A stretch of 64,000 nucleotides of DNA from Pontederia crassipes (GCA_030549335.1 CM060184.1:39511909-39575908); one strand, 5' to 3'. Counted from the stretch's first letter, positions 12,201-28,684 are shown. Program-made: numbers and translations. The notes: a model not told the origin generated them from the sequence alone.

Positions 12201-13050
12201 CCCATAATCCTTGATTAGATCCATTGTGATAAAAAGATAGAATGGTAGACTAAGAAAAATAAAAGATGAAAAAGGAGGCTTGTCATTGTTTATATACCTA
12301 TGTAGGGAGAACTAAAAATAATGATGTTAAATAGAGGGGCAGGTAGAGTAAATGAAGGCAAAAAAGAATGAAACTATGGGTTGGTAAAGGCATAACATAA
12401 GTGATCAATATTCTTGTTGTGTGGGACCAGTTCATACTAAACAACGAAGAGGATTCTGCTAAACAAATGATGCATCCTCCTCTCATCATAAGGCACCCAC
12501 TATGGCATTGATCCCTCACTAACTATGATGGCACATGTTGTATTGCTTTTGCATGGCATACACTAAAGTGGAGAGCACTTCAAACTATATAAATGATGAA
12601 ATGGAAAAAAATGAAGTACGCGATGAGTGAAAAGATGAAATAAAATGTTAAACGATGATGGAAGGATTGTGTCCTAAAGATGTTGAATATGGAACAAGGA
12701 TGAACTCATAAAAAATGAACTCTCAATGTATATTTCCAAATGAAAGATGAATTATCATTTAAGCTTTATGATTGACCTAGGTTTCATCACGGTCAAAGAT
12801 TGACTCTCGTATCATTTGCCCTAGATGTTACTTGATGTCCCAAGTTAGACTTAAAAGCTTACGATCATATGAAATGAATCCTCTTCTCATTGTTCTCTTA
12901 TATGTTGAACATCGTGTGCCTAAAAGGTACATTGTTATGTTATTCATGTTTATGCTTGATGGATCGCCTTTATTACTTGCCATTGACGTTATCACACTTA
13001 ACTAACGAAAAAGTTAACAACAAGAATCCTGCAGATGAGACACACAAATT
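9243..13050. other. AT-rich stretch with no recognised gene
   Basis: I see no protein with a recognisable domain, no LTR pair and no tRNA. A short GA repeat lies at about 9536-9554. Open frames up to 114 codons exist but have no family resemblance or coding character. It may be old transposon debris. Confidence 0.5.
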
Positions 13051-13078
13051 AGCATCTCAAATACATCGACGTTAAATC

Positions 13079-14330
13079 GACACTAATAGCGATGAAACAA
13101 CGACAAAGTAGAGTAAAAAAGGACGACCATAGTTGTCTCACATTCGCCTCGAATTAGTGTCGCATGGGAGTTACAAGCTTTCAATGCCAAGGTGTGCGCC
13201 CAAGCGGCGCTACAGGGACACTAAATATGTGCGCTCTAACACATAGCGCAACCTTGGTGTCGACATTCGCGTCGACAACTTTAGAGGCATTGTAGTGGCC
13301 CTGATGTTCTGCACCGCCACTTTGTGATGCTAAGGAGACGTCAAGGTACTGCTAACCTCTTCGGCGATAATGCGATCCTACCGAGGTGCCAAATTATGAA
13401 TACAAGTATATGTGTTACCTATATAAATAATAATTACTAATTATATGTATATATATTACCTATCTAATAATAATTAATATATATGTAAATATATTAATTA
13501 ATTTATGTATATATGTGTGTGTAGATACAAAGACACATATATCTATATAAATACAAATACATTACATATAGATTTAAGTTGATAATAATAATTTGATATA
13601 TATATATATATATATATATATACGTCGTCGAATGTTAGGAATGACATCAATGACGATAATGATCTAGGATAAAACTTTTCTAACATTTTGATAACTATAT
13701 ATTGTATTGATAATAGTTTGTTAAGTTATTAACTTTTTGTGATGTTATTAGTTTTTTATATGCACTACTCTTTACTTTTTATTTTGATGAATGTGTATAA
13801 TGCATTGTAAATTATATCAGGAGGGAAGGGAAGAATAGAGGTGTAATGGGGGCAAAATGTATCATAATTAGTGTCACCGTAGCTCCTCATTAGCATCACT
13901 TTCACACTAGCGATGCCATATCATCCTAGGTACCATATGAAGTTGGCACTACAATAGCGTCGCAACTTAGCATCACAATGGTGTCTAAATAGCGTCGCAA
14001 GTTAGCAACACATTGGCGCCAATGTAGCGCCACATACGATGGCAAGGAAAATCACAGTGGGGATAATATTGGTATCATATTAGCGTTAGAATAGTGCCAT
14101 CAATGAGCGTCGCATTGGTGTCAAAATGACGTCGACATCTTGAGCGCCTCTTTAGCATCGACACGGCGACACTAAGTATCTCTTTGGAACGCCACTTATA
14201 GCATCATCGTAGCATCTCACTAGCCGCGACAGCTGGCGTCGTCATTTGTGTTGACGCCATGGGGCCGCTATTAGTTATTGAACGTCGGCATCACCTCTTG
14301 GAGTCACTATTCAAAAGATTTACTGCAATG
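13079..14330. mobile_element. Possible non-autonomous DNA transposon rich in GCGTCGC-like motifs
   Basis: Two flanks (about 13079-13400 and 13860-14300) are packed with variants of AGCGTCGCA, TGGCGTC and GCGCCA in both orientations, around a plain AT-rich core. Dense short subterminal motifs are typical of CACTA elements. A right end like TACTGCAATG at 14321-14330 is the weak inverse of a CACTGCAAG terminus. No convincing left terminus or target duplication was found, so class and ends are uncertain. Confidence 0.4.
13594..13621. repeat. TA microsatellite
   Basis: Uninterrupted TA dinucleotide run in the AT-rich core of the motif-rich block. Confidence 0.9.
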
Positions 14331-14553
14331 GTTGGTCACCACAGGTATTTGATCTTTTGGACAATCCGATTGATATGTGTATATGGTGATATTATCCAGG
14401 TGGTGTGTGCACATGGATAGTGTCATTGTCTTGTTGTCTTTATTGTTATGTTGAGGCTGTATGTGGGACTATATGTTGTATTATGGCATAAATTTTGAAC
14501 GTCTCTTATGATGTCATGTGATGTACCTTTATATGTACAAAGTTTTCGCACTA

Positions 14554-14558
14554 TGTAC
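14554..14558. repeat. Target-site duplication of gypsy element, left copy (TGTAC)
   Basis: TGTAC precedes the left LTR and recurs at 32362-32366 after the right LTR. Confidence 0.75.
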
Positions 14559-17433
14559 TATTAAGGATGTGCTCTACAAATATCATTTTTGCATAATCAT
14601 GCATTTAATTAGCATATTAAGTTAGTTTGTATGTTCATTTAGTGATAGTTGTATATAGTAATTAATATTTTGATTAGAGCATAATGATTACTTAATTATC
14701 GATAAACTTTATAAAGTAATTATATAAAGTTATTAGGAATAAATTATAAAATTTTTAACTATTATAATATATATTTAAATAGGATTAAGTAAGCTTAATT
14801 ATGGTTAAAACACTTAGTTATGATAAAAAATGTGATTGGCCATCAAAGTTCCAAGTAGCTGAAGCAGACAAGTGAACAACTGCTAGATGGGATATTTTTT
14901 CAAACCGCCATAAGATGTTAGAAAATTCTGAAAAATTTATATAAGCAACTTAACTTCATCCTTTCATGTTAGAAAAACTACCAGAGGGAGAACTCGAGCA
15001 AAACTGACTGGAGAAATTCGTGAACATAGGCTATTCAAGGTGAGTTCTTGATCGAAAAATTATCTTTCTAATTGAGAGGATCATTACTTCGTGGTTATCC
15101 AACCATAAATTATGAACATTTGTATGGTTAATCCATTAGAAGTTATATTTCCATGGCCTCTAGAATCACCTAAAAAGAAGTTTTATAGAGGAAGTTATGA
15201 ACTTAGCTTCCCTTGTCACTCATCCTGTCTAGAGTCTCATATCGGTTCAACTTGAAAATTAGGGCACCATTAAAATAAAGTGAACTAGGGTTTGAAATTT
15301 TGATATGACTAATTAGACGTTCCAAGGGTTCGGTGAAAGATGGAATCATCCTATTTGGAGTTGCATCTTGGGAGAAATGAAATTTTCATTTCATAGTGAT
15401 TCTTCTTTCAGATTTTAGGACATTGACAGATCCTATTTTTGTTATAATGTTATACAAAGATTTAAATTTTATAATATTTATGACTAAATAATAAGGAAAT
15501 CTAGTTTTCAGGAAAATTATGATCTTATTAAATGGACAATTATGAAGATACATATAAATTAATCTTTCTGTGACACAATCTGTCAGGACACAAACTCAGG
15601 ACGCAATCCCTAAGTCAGATTGCCTTGGATGTTATGACTACTCACTTGGATATGCCTAATGATATTTGGGGATTGGGAACCTTATTTTTTCTAGTTCATA
15701 ATTAATCCAGAATTATAAGATTTTCCCATGTGGTTAACAAGTTATGAATTAATAATTGATAAACGCTCAGTTTGGAATCCTGAGACAACACCTAGTTAAG
15801 CTATGGAGAATTGAGAAGTTTCAATTGTGAAATAGCTTATGAATATAAATGCCTGAAGTTATAAGTTGGTATTAGAAGGGATTATATGCATTTTAGGATG
15901 CATAAGCATTCATCCATTATGAGCATGCATTGCATATTATTTGTTGTAATTGGGATGTAAAAATGCATTATTGCTTATAGGAAAATATCAAGTTGCAAGT
16001 GAAAGGGAGAAAATATAGTAAACCTCCTTGAAGGGATAAAATACAAGGTTAGTGAGTAAGTCTACAACATAGCAAAATATTATATGTTAGTTCTTTTATT
16101 TATGGTATTATCTCAAGCAAATATTATTATTAATATTATTGAAACATATCTTGAGCTGTGAAAAGTATTTATGATATGTTATAAGCATTTGTTATGAGAT
16201 GGAGTAAATCTTACATTAAAATTTTTTCAATGAACAATGCCTGTGAAGTTAAAATATATTTTACTTGATAACAATATGCTATTATGACATGTGTATTTTA
16301 ATATTGTTAAACTACATGTGTTTCTTAGCCATGCTGATTGAAAAAGATCTTTGGGACCGTATTCGATATACATGAAGCCTATGGGGCGTATATCGGGTGT
16401 CTTTCCGTTTGGAGGCTACTCTGCGTGCACGTATTGACCCATGTTTAGCTCTACGTATCCAAGAGTCACGATTGTGAAACTCTGCTTAACTGTATGACAC
16501 ACAATCATGGGAGAATATGTATTGACCCATGATTTGCTCTACGTATCCGAGAGTCATGATTGTGAAGCTTTACTTAATTGTATGACACACATGATTTGCT
16601 CTACGTATTCGAGAGTCATGATTGTGAAGTTCTACTTAATTGTATGACACACAATTATGGAAGGATACGTATTGACCCATGATTTGTTCTAAGTATCAGA
16701 GACTCTTGATCATGAAGTTCTACTTAACTTTATGACACATGATCATAAAGGAATATGTATTGACTCATGATGAGTATGTGCGATGACACATGTGTGAAGT
16801 TTACCTGTTAATATGATAATATCTTGTATTATAAAAGTTCATATGATTTGACAACTTATGTTATATGAGTTATGCTTTAAATATTTTCTCGTATGAAGAA
16901 TTTGATTATTTAAATGTTATACGCACTCGTTTGTTCTCCTATGTTGTACTTTTACTCCACTCACTGAGCAAATGATTGTTTCTCACAATACCTATTTTAA
17001 AATTTTCAAATACTCGCAAGTTCTCGAGTTGCATCATCTCAAATATTGTTTTGCTGCATATAGAAGAGGTCGAGTCATTGGAGCACTTTTATTTCTCCAT
17101 TCACTTTTGTTTTTGGAAGCATGCATGCAATAGATAATGCTAAATGTTGTAATTAAGTTTGAGAGTAATTTTTTGTAAGGTTGTATAAAACATGATTCTG
17201 TGGGGTGTTATTTGTGAAATGGTTTGTGAGGCAATAGTGACAATATGTGAATGTTAGGTCTTATAATTTTTTATCAAACTTTGATGAATGTATATGCATC
17301 TTTTGTATGTGTTGGCAAATACCACAAGATAAGTAAGGAAGGAGGTTTTGCCGATTTTATTTATAGAATTGTTAAACATAATTAAGGAATGTAATAGTTG
17401 AGATTAGAACTTAGTCACGAAGTTGGGGTGATA
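14559..17433 (+). repeat. 5' LTR of gypsy chromovirus
   Basis: Aligns with 22101-24147 plus 31624-32361. The start is TATTAAGGATGTGCTC, against TGTCACGGATGTGCTC in the right copy. It ends GGGGTGATA at 17433. It carries extra copies of an 88-bp tandem repeat near 16431-16756, which explains part of its greater length. Confidence 0.85.
16431..16756 (+). repeat. Tandem array of about four 88-bp units inside the LTR
   Basis: Each unit runs from GTATTGACCCATG through CTCTACGTATCC, GAGAGTCATGATTGTGAAG and TGTATGACACACAAT to the next GTATTG. Units begin near 16431, 16519, 16590 (missing its first bases) and 16669. The same unit occurs at about 23977-24147 and 31624-31720 in the 3' LTR, interrupted by the CACTA insertion. 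Confidence 0.85.
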
Positions 17434-17438
17434 GATTT

Positions 17439-17450
17439 TGGTATGAGAAC
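17439..17450 (+). other. Primer binding site (degenerate)
   Basis: TGGTATGAGAAC differs at two positions from the initiator tRNA-Met site TGGTATCAGAGC. It sits five bases inside the 5' LTR. Confidence 0.75.
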
Positions 17451-17576
17451 TTAGGTTATAAGATTCTGTAGACAGTATAACTTATGTTTAAAGTTATGTA
17501 ACATTATTTGCATTAGATTGATAGTGCATGCTTTTGACTTTCTTTTCATTTTAATTTTTATTTTGAAGGGGTAAAA

Positions 17577-18890
17577 ATGCCACGACGTAGGTGTCGTGGT
17601 GATGGCCAATTTGCTATTATTGGCCCAAGTCATTTTGCTCCACTAGGCAGTCGACCTAATAGGAGTCCATCAGTTTCATCTCATGCATCGGTCAATGATA
17701 ACCCTTCTTTACGTGATGATGGGATTCCAGCGGGTCCATCAAGACTTTCTCATGTTGTTGATCAAATCAATACTATCGAGAATCAGAGTGCTGCTCAAGT
17801 TCTTACACGAACTTTAAGGGCTATTATGAGTGGAGTAAACCCAACATCTCAAGTTATGCAAAGAAATATGTTCTATGACAAAATTAGAAAATAATGTGCA
17901 GTTGATTTTTAAGGTACATTTGATCCATCGGAGGCAAAGGCATAGTTAAAGCATATGGATAGAATATTTAATCAGATACGGTGCTCTAATGAAGAAAAGT
18001 TTGATTATATTATTTTCTTATTGCAAAAAGATGCTTTGGATTGGTGGGAGATAGTTCCTAGAAGTTAAAATTTTTCAACTACTCTTGGATGGGAGGACTT
18101 TCTTCGAGAATTCTAAAAGAAGTATTTGCCCAAAATGTACACTAATAGGAAGCAAAAGGAATTTCCAAATCTGACACAAGGAGCATTATTAGTTGTGAAG
18201 TATGAATTAAAGTTCACACAACTATCAAAATATGCATCGAGCTTGGTGTCAGATGAAAATGACAAGTGTAGGCGATTCAAATAAGGACTTCATTTGAACA
18301 TCAGAGAAAATGTTGAAGTGTTGGAATTCACGGACTACTCCAAGTTGGTGGCAGTGGCACTAAAAGCTAAAAATCTTATAGAGGAAAGGAATCAAATTAA
18401 CCAACATTTGAAAAGACCAAACTCTAACTTTACTCAGACTGACCCAAGTAATAAAATGGCAAAATATGTGATGGTACATTTCAGTCTCATGGTAACTTCT
18501 ACAATAATATGAAACATGGAAATGGATCCCAGGATGCACAAAAGTATCATGCCAACCAAAAAAATATAAGTACCCAAGCAAGTACAGTTAGAAGCACATA
18601 TTCAAAAAATCAAAGTAAAGTTGGACCAAAACAAGAACAGTACTACACGAATGCATATTGCACAATTTGTGGAAGATATCATCCTGGAAAATGCTCAGTA
18701 TTCAAAAGAGCTTGTGGTCAAAAGGGACACAAGATATAAGACTGTCGATTTATGGAAAAGGGTAAAAGCATTCTCTGAAATAAAAGCCTATCCACCTGTG
18801 AAGTCTCAAATCAAAGCTACTCCTAGTACAAATGTGAAAGCGAGTAATCAAAAAGTTCCAAGTACATCAAATTGATGAATCCACCAGGGA
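17577..18890 (+). pseudogene. Gypsy gag (capsid, zinc-knuckle) pseudogene
   Basis: ATG at 17577 opens MPRRRCRGDG, a basic N-terminus usual for Tekay gag. The frame stops at 17892 but gag continues in pieces: FDPSEAKA, LKHMDRIF and LLQKDALDWWE near 17920-18050, and KYLPKMYTNRKQKEF near 18120. An open stretch follows at 18294-18512 (LNIRENVEVLEFTDYSKLV). Near 18660-18745 lie CTICGRYHPGKC and ACGQKGHKI, followed by a stop and then Asp-Cys, corresponding to the CCHC knuckle. At least five nonsense or frame changes are visible. Confidence 0.82.
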
Positions 18891-19483
18891 GACCACAAAC
18901 TCAAGCACACATCTTTGCAATGATAGAACCTGATGCTTTGGCTACTCCTGACGTAATGATGGGTACGTTGTCTATCTTTGATAAAAGTGCACATGTTCTT
19001 ATTGATTCTAGATCTACTCATTCATTTATATCAAAAGTCTTTTCCATGCATGCCGATAGAAAACCTAGTCCTTTAGAATGTTCCATGTTAGTACATACAC
19101 TTGTGGGAGATTCTATTATTGTTGCACAATCATATAAGTATTGTAGAGTCAAAGTTGTTGAGCAAGACATGATGGCGCATCTTATTCCTCTAAATATTCA
19201 AGACTTTGATGCCATCCTTGGAATGGATTGGTTAGCTCATCGTCATGCTATTATAAATTGTTTTAAGAAAGAAGTTTCCTTTGAGTCACCAAAAAAAGAG
19301 AGAGTCATCTTTTGTGGTAAATGTCAAATTCTTCCATCTTGTATTATTTCCACGGTAATGACACATAAATTAATCAAGAAGAGATGTGAAGCTTGCCTTG
19401 CTTCTGTGATTGACACTAAGGTAGAAGGACCACAATTGGAAGATATTCTAATCGTATCTGAATTTATAGATGTTTTCCCATAG
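18872..19483 (+). pseudogene. Gypsy aspartic protease domain
   Basis: Open for 203 codons. The region TLSIFDKSAHVLIDSRSTHS carries the protease active site, where the usual Asp-Ser/Thr-Gly has become Asp-Ser-Arg. DFDAILGMDWLAHRHA follows, the conserved end of the retropepsin fold, then a linker toward RT with EFIDVFP. Loss of the catalytic-triad glycine suggests it would be inactive even if translated. A stop after VFP (TAG at 19482) ends the frame. Confidence 0.85.
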
Positions 19484-20760
19484 AATCTTCCTAGACTACC
19501 ACCGGAATGAGAAATTGAGCTCAGTATTGACTTTGTTCTAGGGACAACCCCTATATCTATTGTTCCTTATCGAATGGCACCAGCAGAATTGAAAGAGTTA
19601 AAACTACAATTACAAGTATTATTAGACAAAGATTTCATCCGATCGAGTATTTCTCCTTGGGGTGCACCAATATTATTCATAAAAAAGAAAGATGAAACAT
19701 TACAGTTGTGCATTAATTATAGACAACTAAACAGAGTTACTAGAAAGAATAAATATTCTTTGCCACAGATCGATGATCTTTTGATCAACTACAAGGAGCA
19801 AAGGTATTTTCAAAAATAGACTTGAGATCAAGGTATCATTAGTTGAGAATTAAAGATGCCGATATTGCTAAAACTGTCAGTATGGACACTATGATTTTTT
19901 TATGATGCCATTTGGTTTAACAAATGCGCCCATAGTTTTTATGGATCTTATGAATTGAGTTTTCAAGACTTATTTGGATAAGATTGTGATTGTTTTCATC
20001 GATGATATATTGGTCTATTCTCGAAACAAAGAAGAGCACAAAGAACATTTAAAAATTATTTTGCAGATACTTTGAGAGAAATAATTATTTACAAAATTTA
20101 GCAAATGTGAATTTTGGCTCAACTTAGTGCCATTTTTGTAACATGTAATCTTAGCAAAGGGTATTTATGTAAATCCATCAAAAGTTGAGGCAATATTAAA
20201 GTGGGAGCCTCCGAAGAGTGTGACATAAGTGTGAAGTTTTCTTAGCCTAGTAGGATACTACCGACGTTTTATTGAAAGTTTCGCTATAATTACAATTCCA
20301 TTAACTAGACTTCTTCAAAAACATGTAAAGTTCGAAAGGACATAGCAATGTCAATATAGCTTTGAAAAACTAATGGGATATTTGACATCTCCTCTAGTGT
20401 TAACACTCCCAATAGAAAATGGAGGTTATGTGGTATATAATGATGCTTCTCGACAAGGGTTGGGTTGCGTTCTAATGCAACATGGAAAAGTTATTACATA
20501 CACTTCTCGACAATTCAAACCACATGAGTTAAACTGCCCAACACATGATTTAGAATTGGCAGTAGTTATTTTTTTCTCTTAAAATATGGAGGCATTATCT
20601 TTATGGAGAAACATGTCACATTTTTACAGATCATAAGAGTCTAAAATACCTATTCACACAAAAAGAATTAAATTTATGCCAAAGAAAGTGGATGGAGTTA
20701 TTGAAAAACTATGATTGCATAATTGATTATCATCCGGGTAAAGCCAATGTGGTTGCAGAC
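19484..20760 (+). pseudogene. Gypsy reverse transcriptase and RNase H
   Basis: RT begins around 19560 with [14 protein letters not shown]. Then come [26 protein letters not shown] and, after a shift, the catalytic loop [15 protein letters not shown] near 19997. The thumb (FLSLVGYYRRFIESF) lies near 20240. RNase H is open at 20373-20582 ([40 protein letters not shown]), with [10 protein letters not shown] near 20630. The Asp-Asp of RT and the first Asp of RNase H persist, but stops at several points break the protein. Confidence 0.85.
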
Positions 20761-22080
20761 GCACTTAGCCGAAAATCATCAAGTCTTCTAACCCATATAA
20801 AGGTATACCAATTGTCATTATTATTAGAATTGAAATCCTTAAGAGTTGAGTTGAAGACAAGTGAGAACGGAGCACTCATAGCACACTTTAGAATTAGACC
20901 CATTCTAGCCGTGAGGATATGTGAAGTACAAGATCAAGATAAAAAGTTAGTGAAAATCATCAATCAAGTGAAGAATGGAGAGCAAACCCAATTCATATTA
21001 AAGAATGGTGGAACTTTAATGTTTGACAGCAAATTATATGTTCCTAATATTGGAAATCTCAAGGAAGAAATAATGGAGGAAGCTCGTTGTTCACCTTACA
21101 GTATACATCATGGAAATACTAAGATGTATAGAGATTTGAGGACAAACATTTGGTGACACGGTATGAAGAAAGACATAGAAAAATATATTTCTCGATGTTT
21201 AGTATGTCAACAAGTAAAGACGAAACACAAAGCTCCGACTGCAACTCTTCAATCAATTCCGATAATCGAATGCAAGTGGGATGAAATCATTATGGATTAA
21301 CATATGGTCAATCAGAGAAAACAATTCTGAAGAGATGCTCAGAGCTTGTATTCTAAAATTTAAGGGCTCCTGGGATGAACACTTGTCATTAGCAGAGTTT
21401 GCCTATAATAATAGATTTCATTCAAGTATTGAGATGGCTCCTTTTGAAACATTATATGTAGGAAATGTAGGACACCGATATGTTAGAACGAAGAAGGTGC
21501 AAGAGTCCTTTTGGGGCCACAAAAAGTGCAAGAGATTGTCAACAATCTAAAAAACATTAAACAAAAGTTAAAGGCAACACAAGATCGACAAAAGAGTTAT
21601 GCAGATCAAAACCATTTAGAAATGGAGTATGAAGTGGGAAGTAAAGTTTTCTTAAAAGTTTTACCTTGGAAATGTATTATATGATTTGGGAGAAAGGAAA
21701 GTTAAGTCTGAGATATGTAGGACCGTATGAAATTTTGGAGCGTATTGGACCAGTTGTATATCGATTAGAATTACCATCGGAGTTATCACATATTTATGAT
21801 GTCTTTCATATCTCTATGCTCCGACGATACCGATCAGATCCTTCTCATGTGTTGGAGCCCCAATTTATTTAATACGGGAGGATTCGTCATATGAAGAGAA
21901 TCCAGTACAAATTATTGGAAGAAAGGAAAAAGAACTACGGAATCGAAAGATTACATTAGTTTTGGTTCTTCGGAGAAATCATTCAAGAAAAGAGACAACT
22001 TGGGAGCAAGAGGATCAAATAAGAGAGAAGTATCTATTCATATTCTTTGAAATAGATAACCAAATTTCGGGGACGAAATT
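20692..22080 (+). pseudogene. Gypsy integrase with core deletion and chromodomain-like tail
   Basis: 20692-21156 holds the RNase H end ([16 protein letters not shown]) and the integrase zinc finger, with His residues in [10 protein letters not shown] and the Cys pair in RCLVCQQVK. At 21295 the core starts with WDEIIMD and then jumps to sequence matching the C-terminal side (FKGSWDEHLSLAEFAYNN). Most of the catalytic core is therefore missing, including the second Asp and the Glu. The C-terminal part continues (VGPYEILERIGPVVYRLELP, FHISMLRRY). Near 21905-22040 lies a chromodomain-like tail with LRNRKITLV, VLRRNHSRKETTWE. Confidence 0.82.
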
Positions 22081-24875
22081 TTTTTTAAGTAGCGGAGAAT
22101 TGTCACGGATGTGCTCTACAAACGTCATTTTTGCATAATTATGCATTTAATTAACATATTAAGTTAGTTTGGATGTTCCTTTAGTGATAATTGTATATAG
22201 TAATTAATATTCCGATTAGAGCGTAATGATTACTTAATTATCGATAAACTTTACAAAGTATCTATATAAGGTTATTAGAAATAAATTATAAAATTTTTAA
22301 ATATTATAATATATATGTTTAAATAGGATTAAGTAAGCTTAATTAGGATTAAAACACTTGGTTATGATAAAAAATGTGATTGGTCATCACTTAAGTTCTA
22401 AGTAGCTGAAGCAGACAGATGAATATTTGCTTGATGAGATATTTTTCTAAACAGCCATAAGATGATAGAAATCTCTGAAACAAATATATAAGCAACTCGA
22501 CTTTATCCTTTCTCGTTTGAAAAATTACTAGAGGCAGAACTCGAGAAAAATAGTCTGGGGAAATTTGGGAACATAAGTTGTTCAAGGTGAGTTCTTGATC
22601 CAAAAATTATCCTTCTAATTTAGAGGATCATTACTTCATCATTATCTAACCATAAATTATGAACTTTTGTATGGTTAATACATTAGATCATATATTTTTC
22701 ATGGCCTCTAGAAACACCTAAAAAGAAGTTTTATAGAGGAAGTTATGAACTTAGCTTCTCTTGTCACTCATCCTGTCCGGAGTCTGATACAGGTTCAACT
22801 TGGAAATTAGGGCACCAAAAATAGAGTGAATTAGGATTTAAAATTTGAATATGATTAATTAGATGTTCCAAGGGTTCGATGAGAGGTGAAATCATCCTAT
22901 TTGGAGTTATATCTTGGGAGAAATGAATTTTTCATTTCATAGTGATTCTTCTTTCAGATTTCAGGACATTGACAGATCCTATTTTTGTTATAAGGTTATA
23001 CACGGATTTAAATTCTATAATATTTATGACTAAATAATAAGGAAATCTAATTTTTGAAATTATGATCTTGTTAAATGGACAATTATGAAAAAACATATAA
23101 ATTAATCTTTCTATGACACACAGGTTGTCAGGACACAAACTCAGGAGGCAAACCCTAGGTCAGATTGCCTTAGATGTTATGACTTATTAACTTGGACTTA
23201 GCTAATGATATTTGGGGGTTGAAAACCTTATTATTTCTAGTTTCTAATTAATCCAGAATCATAAGATTTTTTCATGTGGTTAACAAGTTATGAATTAATA
23301 ATTGATAGACACTCAGTCTGGAATCCTGAGATAACACCTAGTTAAGCTATAGAGAATTGAGAAGTTCCAAATGTGAAATAGCCTATGAATATAAATGCCT
23401 AAAGTTATAAGTTGGTATTAGATGGGATTATATGCATTTTAGGGTGCATAAGCATTCATCCATCATGAGCATGCATTGCATATTATTTTGTTGTAATTGG
23501 GAAGGAAAAAGGCATTATTATTTGTAGAAAAACATCAAGTTGCAAGTGAAAGGGAGGAAATATTGTAAAACCTCCTTGAAGGGATAAAGTACAAGATGAG
23601 TGAGTAAATTTACAACATAGCGAAATATTATACGTTAATTCTTTTATTTATGATATTATCTCAAGTAAATACTATTATTAATATTATTGAAACATATCTT
23701 GAGCTTTGAAAAATAGTTATGATATGTTTCAAGCATGTCATATGAGATGGAGTAACCTCTTACATTAAAATATTTTCAAGGAACAATACATGTGAAGTTA
23801 AAATAAGTTGACTTGATAATGATATGTGATTATGACAAGTGTATTTTGATATTGTTTACTCCTTATATTCATTAACCATGATGGTTGAAAAAGATCTTTG
23901 GGATCGCACTCGATATACATGAAGTCTTTGGGGCGTTTATCGAGTGTCTTTGCCCTTTGGGGCTACTCTGTGTGCCCGTATTGACTCGTGTTTGGTTCTA
24001 TATATTCAAGAATCATGATTGTGAAGCTCTGCTTAACTGTATGACACACAATTATGAAGGAATATATATTGATCCAAAATTTGCTCTGTGTATCCGAGAG
24101 TCATGATTGTGAAGCTCTACTTAACTGTATGACACACAATCATAAAACGCTGCAAGAAAAGTGGTTATTAAGGACCACCTATCAATGACCACGCAAAAAA
24201 TGGTCGTTGTTGACACTCATTAAGGACGAAAAGAAATTATCATCATTATTTAATGAATTATTGATGATTAGCAAATTTGTTCGTCACTAAAAGATGTGAT
24301 CCCATCATTAAGAATAATATATGATGACTATTATTTTTATTGACGTTAATGATAAGTAACTATGACCAATATACGATCATTAATTTATTTGATTGAATGA
24401 TATGAAACTCTTCTATTAATAATCATTAGCGAGTATTAAAAAAATTTCCCTCCAGATTAAAATATCTCGAACTAATATTATAATGTATACACAAACTTAT
24501 AACATATGCACCTTAGAAAGGTCAATATCTACCAATAATAAACAAATCCCTAACACGGACAGCAATATTCTCCCTTATTATTTGGGTGTCTCTTCTTCTT
24601 ACCCTCACGAGCATCAGTTTAGCACTTGATTATTTGGGCATCTCTTCTTCTTTCCCTCACGAGTAGCGGTGATTCTTCTTCTGCCTCTCATGAGTAGCAG
24701 TCCGTCCTTGGTTTCTCTTGATTATTTTGGTATTTCTTCTTCTCCCCTTCATGAGCAATAGTCCACCCTTAATCCCTCATGATTATTTGGTTGTTCCTTC
24801 TCCCCCTCACAAGCACCAGTCCATCCTTCTTCCACCTCTTTTGATCTAGCAGAATTCCTCTTCTCCTCCTCGCAA

Positions 24876-25170
24876 GCACCATTATTACGACCTCAAGCTC
24901 ATCCCCGACAACGACGACCACCCGTCGCACGATGACTCCGAGGACCAAAAATTAATCACGGGCAAGGCATTGCGCTCCAGCCCCCAGTGGAACAAGATCC
25001 TCTTCGTTATCACCTAGGACGAGCACGACGGCTTCCACTAAACATCCCCACCCTCGTCGGCGTCCCCAACCCCGAGGGCATCGTGAGCCCCAAGTCATTA
25101 TTCTTCCACTTTGACTACCTCGGCGTCCATATCCCCACCTTCATCTTCCCTTGGATTGAACGTGGAATAG
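24876..25170 (+). pseudogene. Captured fragment of non-specific phospholipase C (NPC family)
   Basis: Plus-strand translation gives YYDLKLIPDNDDHPSHD, then LRSSPQWNKILFVIT, a TAG in place of the usual Tyr, and DEHDGF. In a shifted frame follow PTLVGVPNPEGIVSPKS, FHFDYLGVHIPTFIFPWIE. These are the conserved phosphoesterase motifs of plant NPC enzymes, which hydrolyse membrane phospholipids to diacylglycerol; the DEH(G)GF motif is part of the metal/active site. One nonsense codon, one frameshift and the absence of both gene ends make it dead. It ends at 25170 against GTAATC, a plausible original splice donor. The GC content is much higher than its surroundings. Confidence 0.85.
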
Positions 25171-28504
<3,334 letters not shown>

Positions 28505-28684
28505 GTTTTATAGCCGGTCCCAAGCTCGAATAAAGGAGGATGATTGTGTTAGGCTCCGACAGCCAGCGTAAAATCTTGTCGAATCTCATGAACATGAATC
28601 AACGAATATGGCGTCATATGATCCATGTAGCCGACCCCACCTAGTGGGATAAGACTTTGTTGTTGTTGTTGTTGTCGTCGTCTA
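28505..28684 (+). mobile_element. 3' end of an RTE-clade LINE
   Basis: One plus-strand frame reads IWRHMIHVADPT then stop, WDKT and a run of Leu codons from a TTG repeat. This is the usual C-terminus and (TTG)n tail of plant RTE LINEs. The preceding part (CCAAGCTCGAATAAAGGAGG, TAGGCTCCGACAGCCAGCGT) belongs to the same commonly dispersed segment. It is strongly 5'-truncated, as is typical for LINE copies. Confidence 0.75.
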
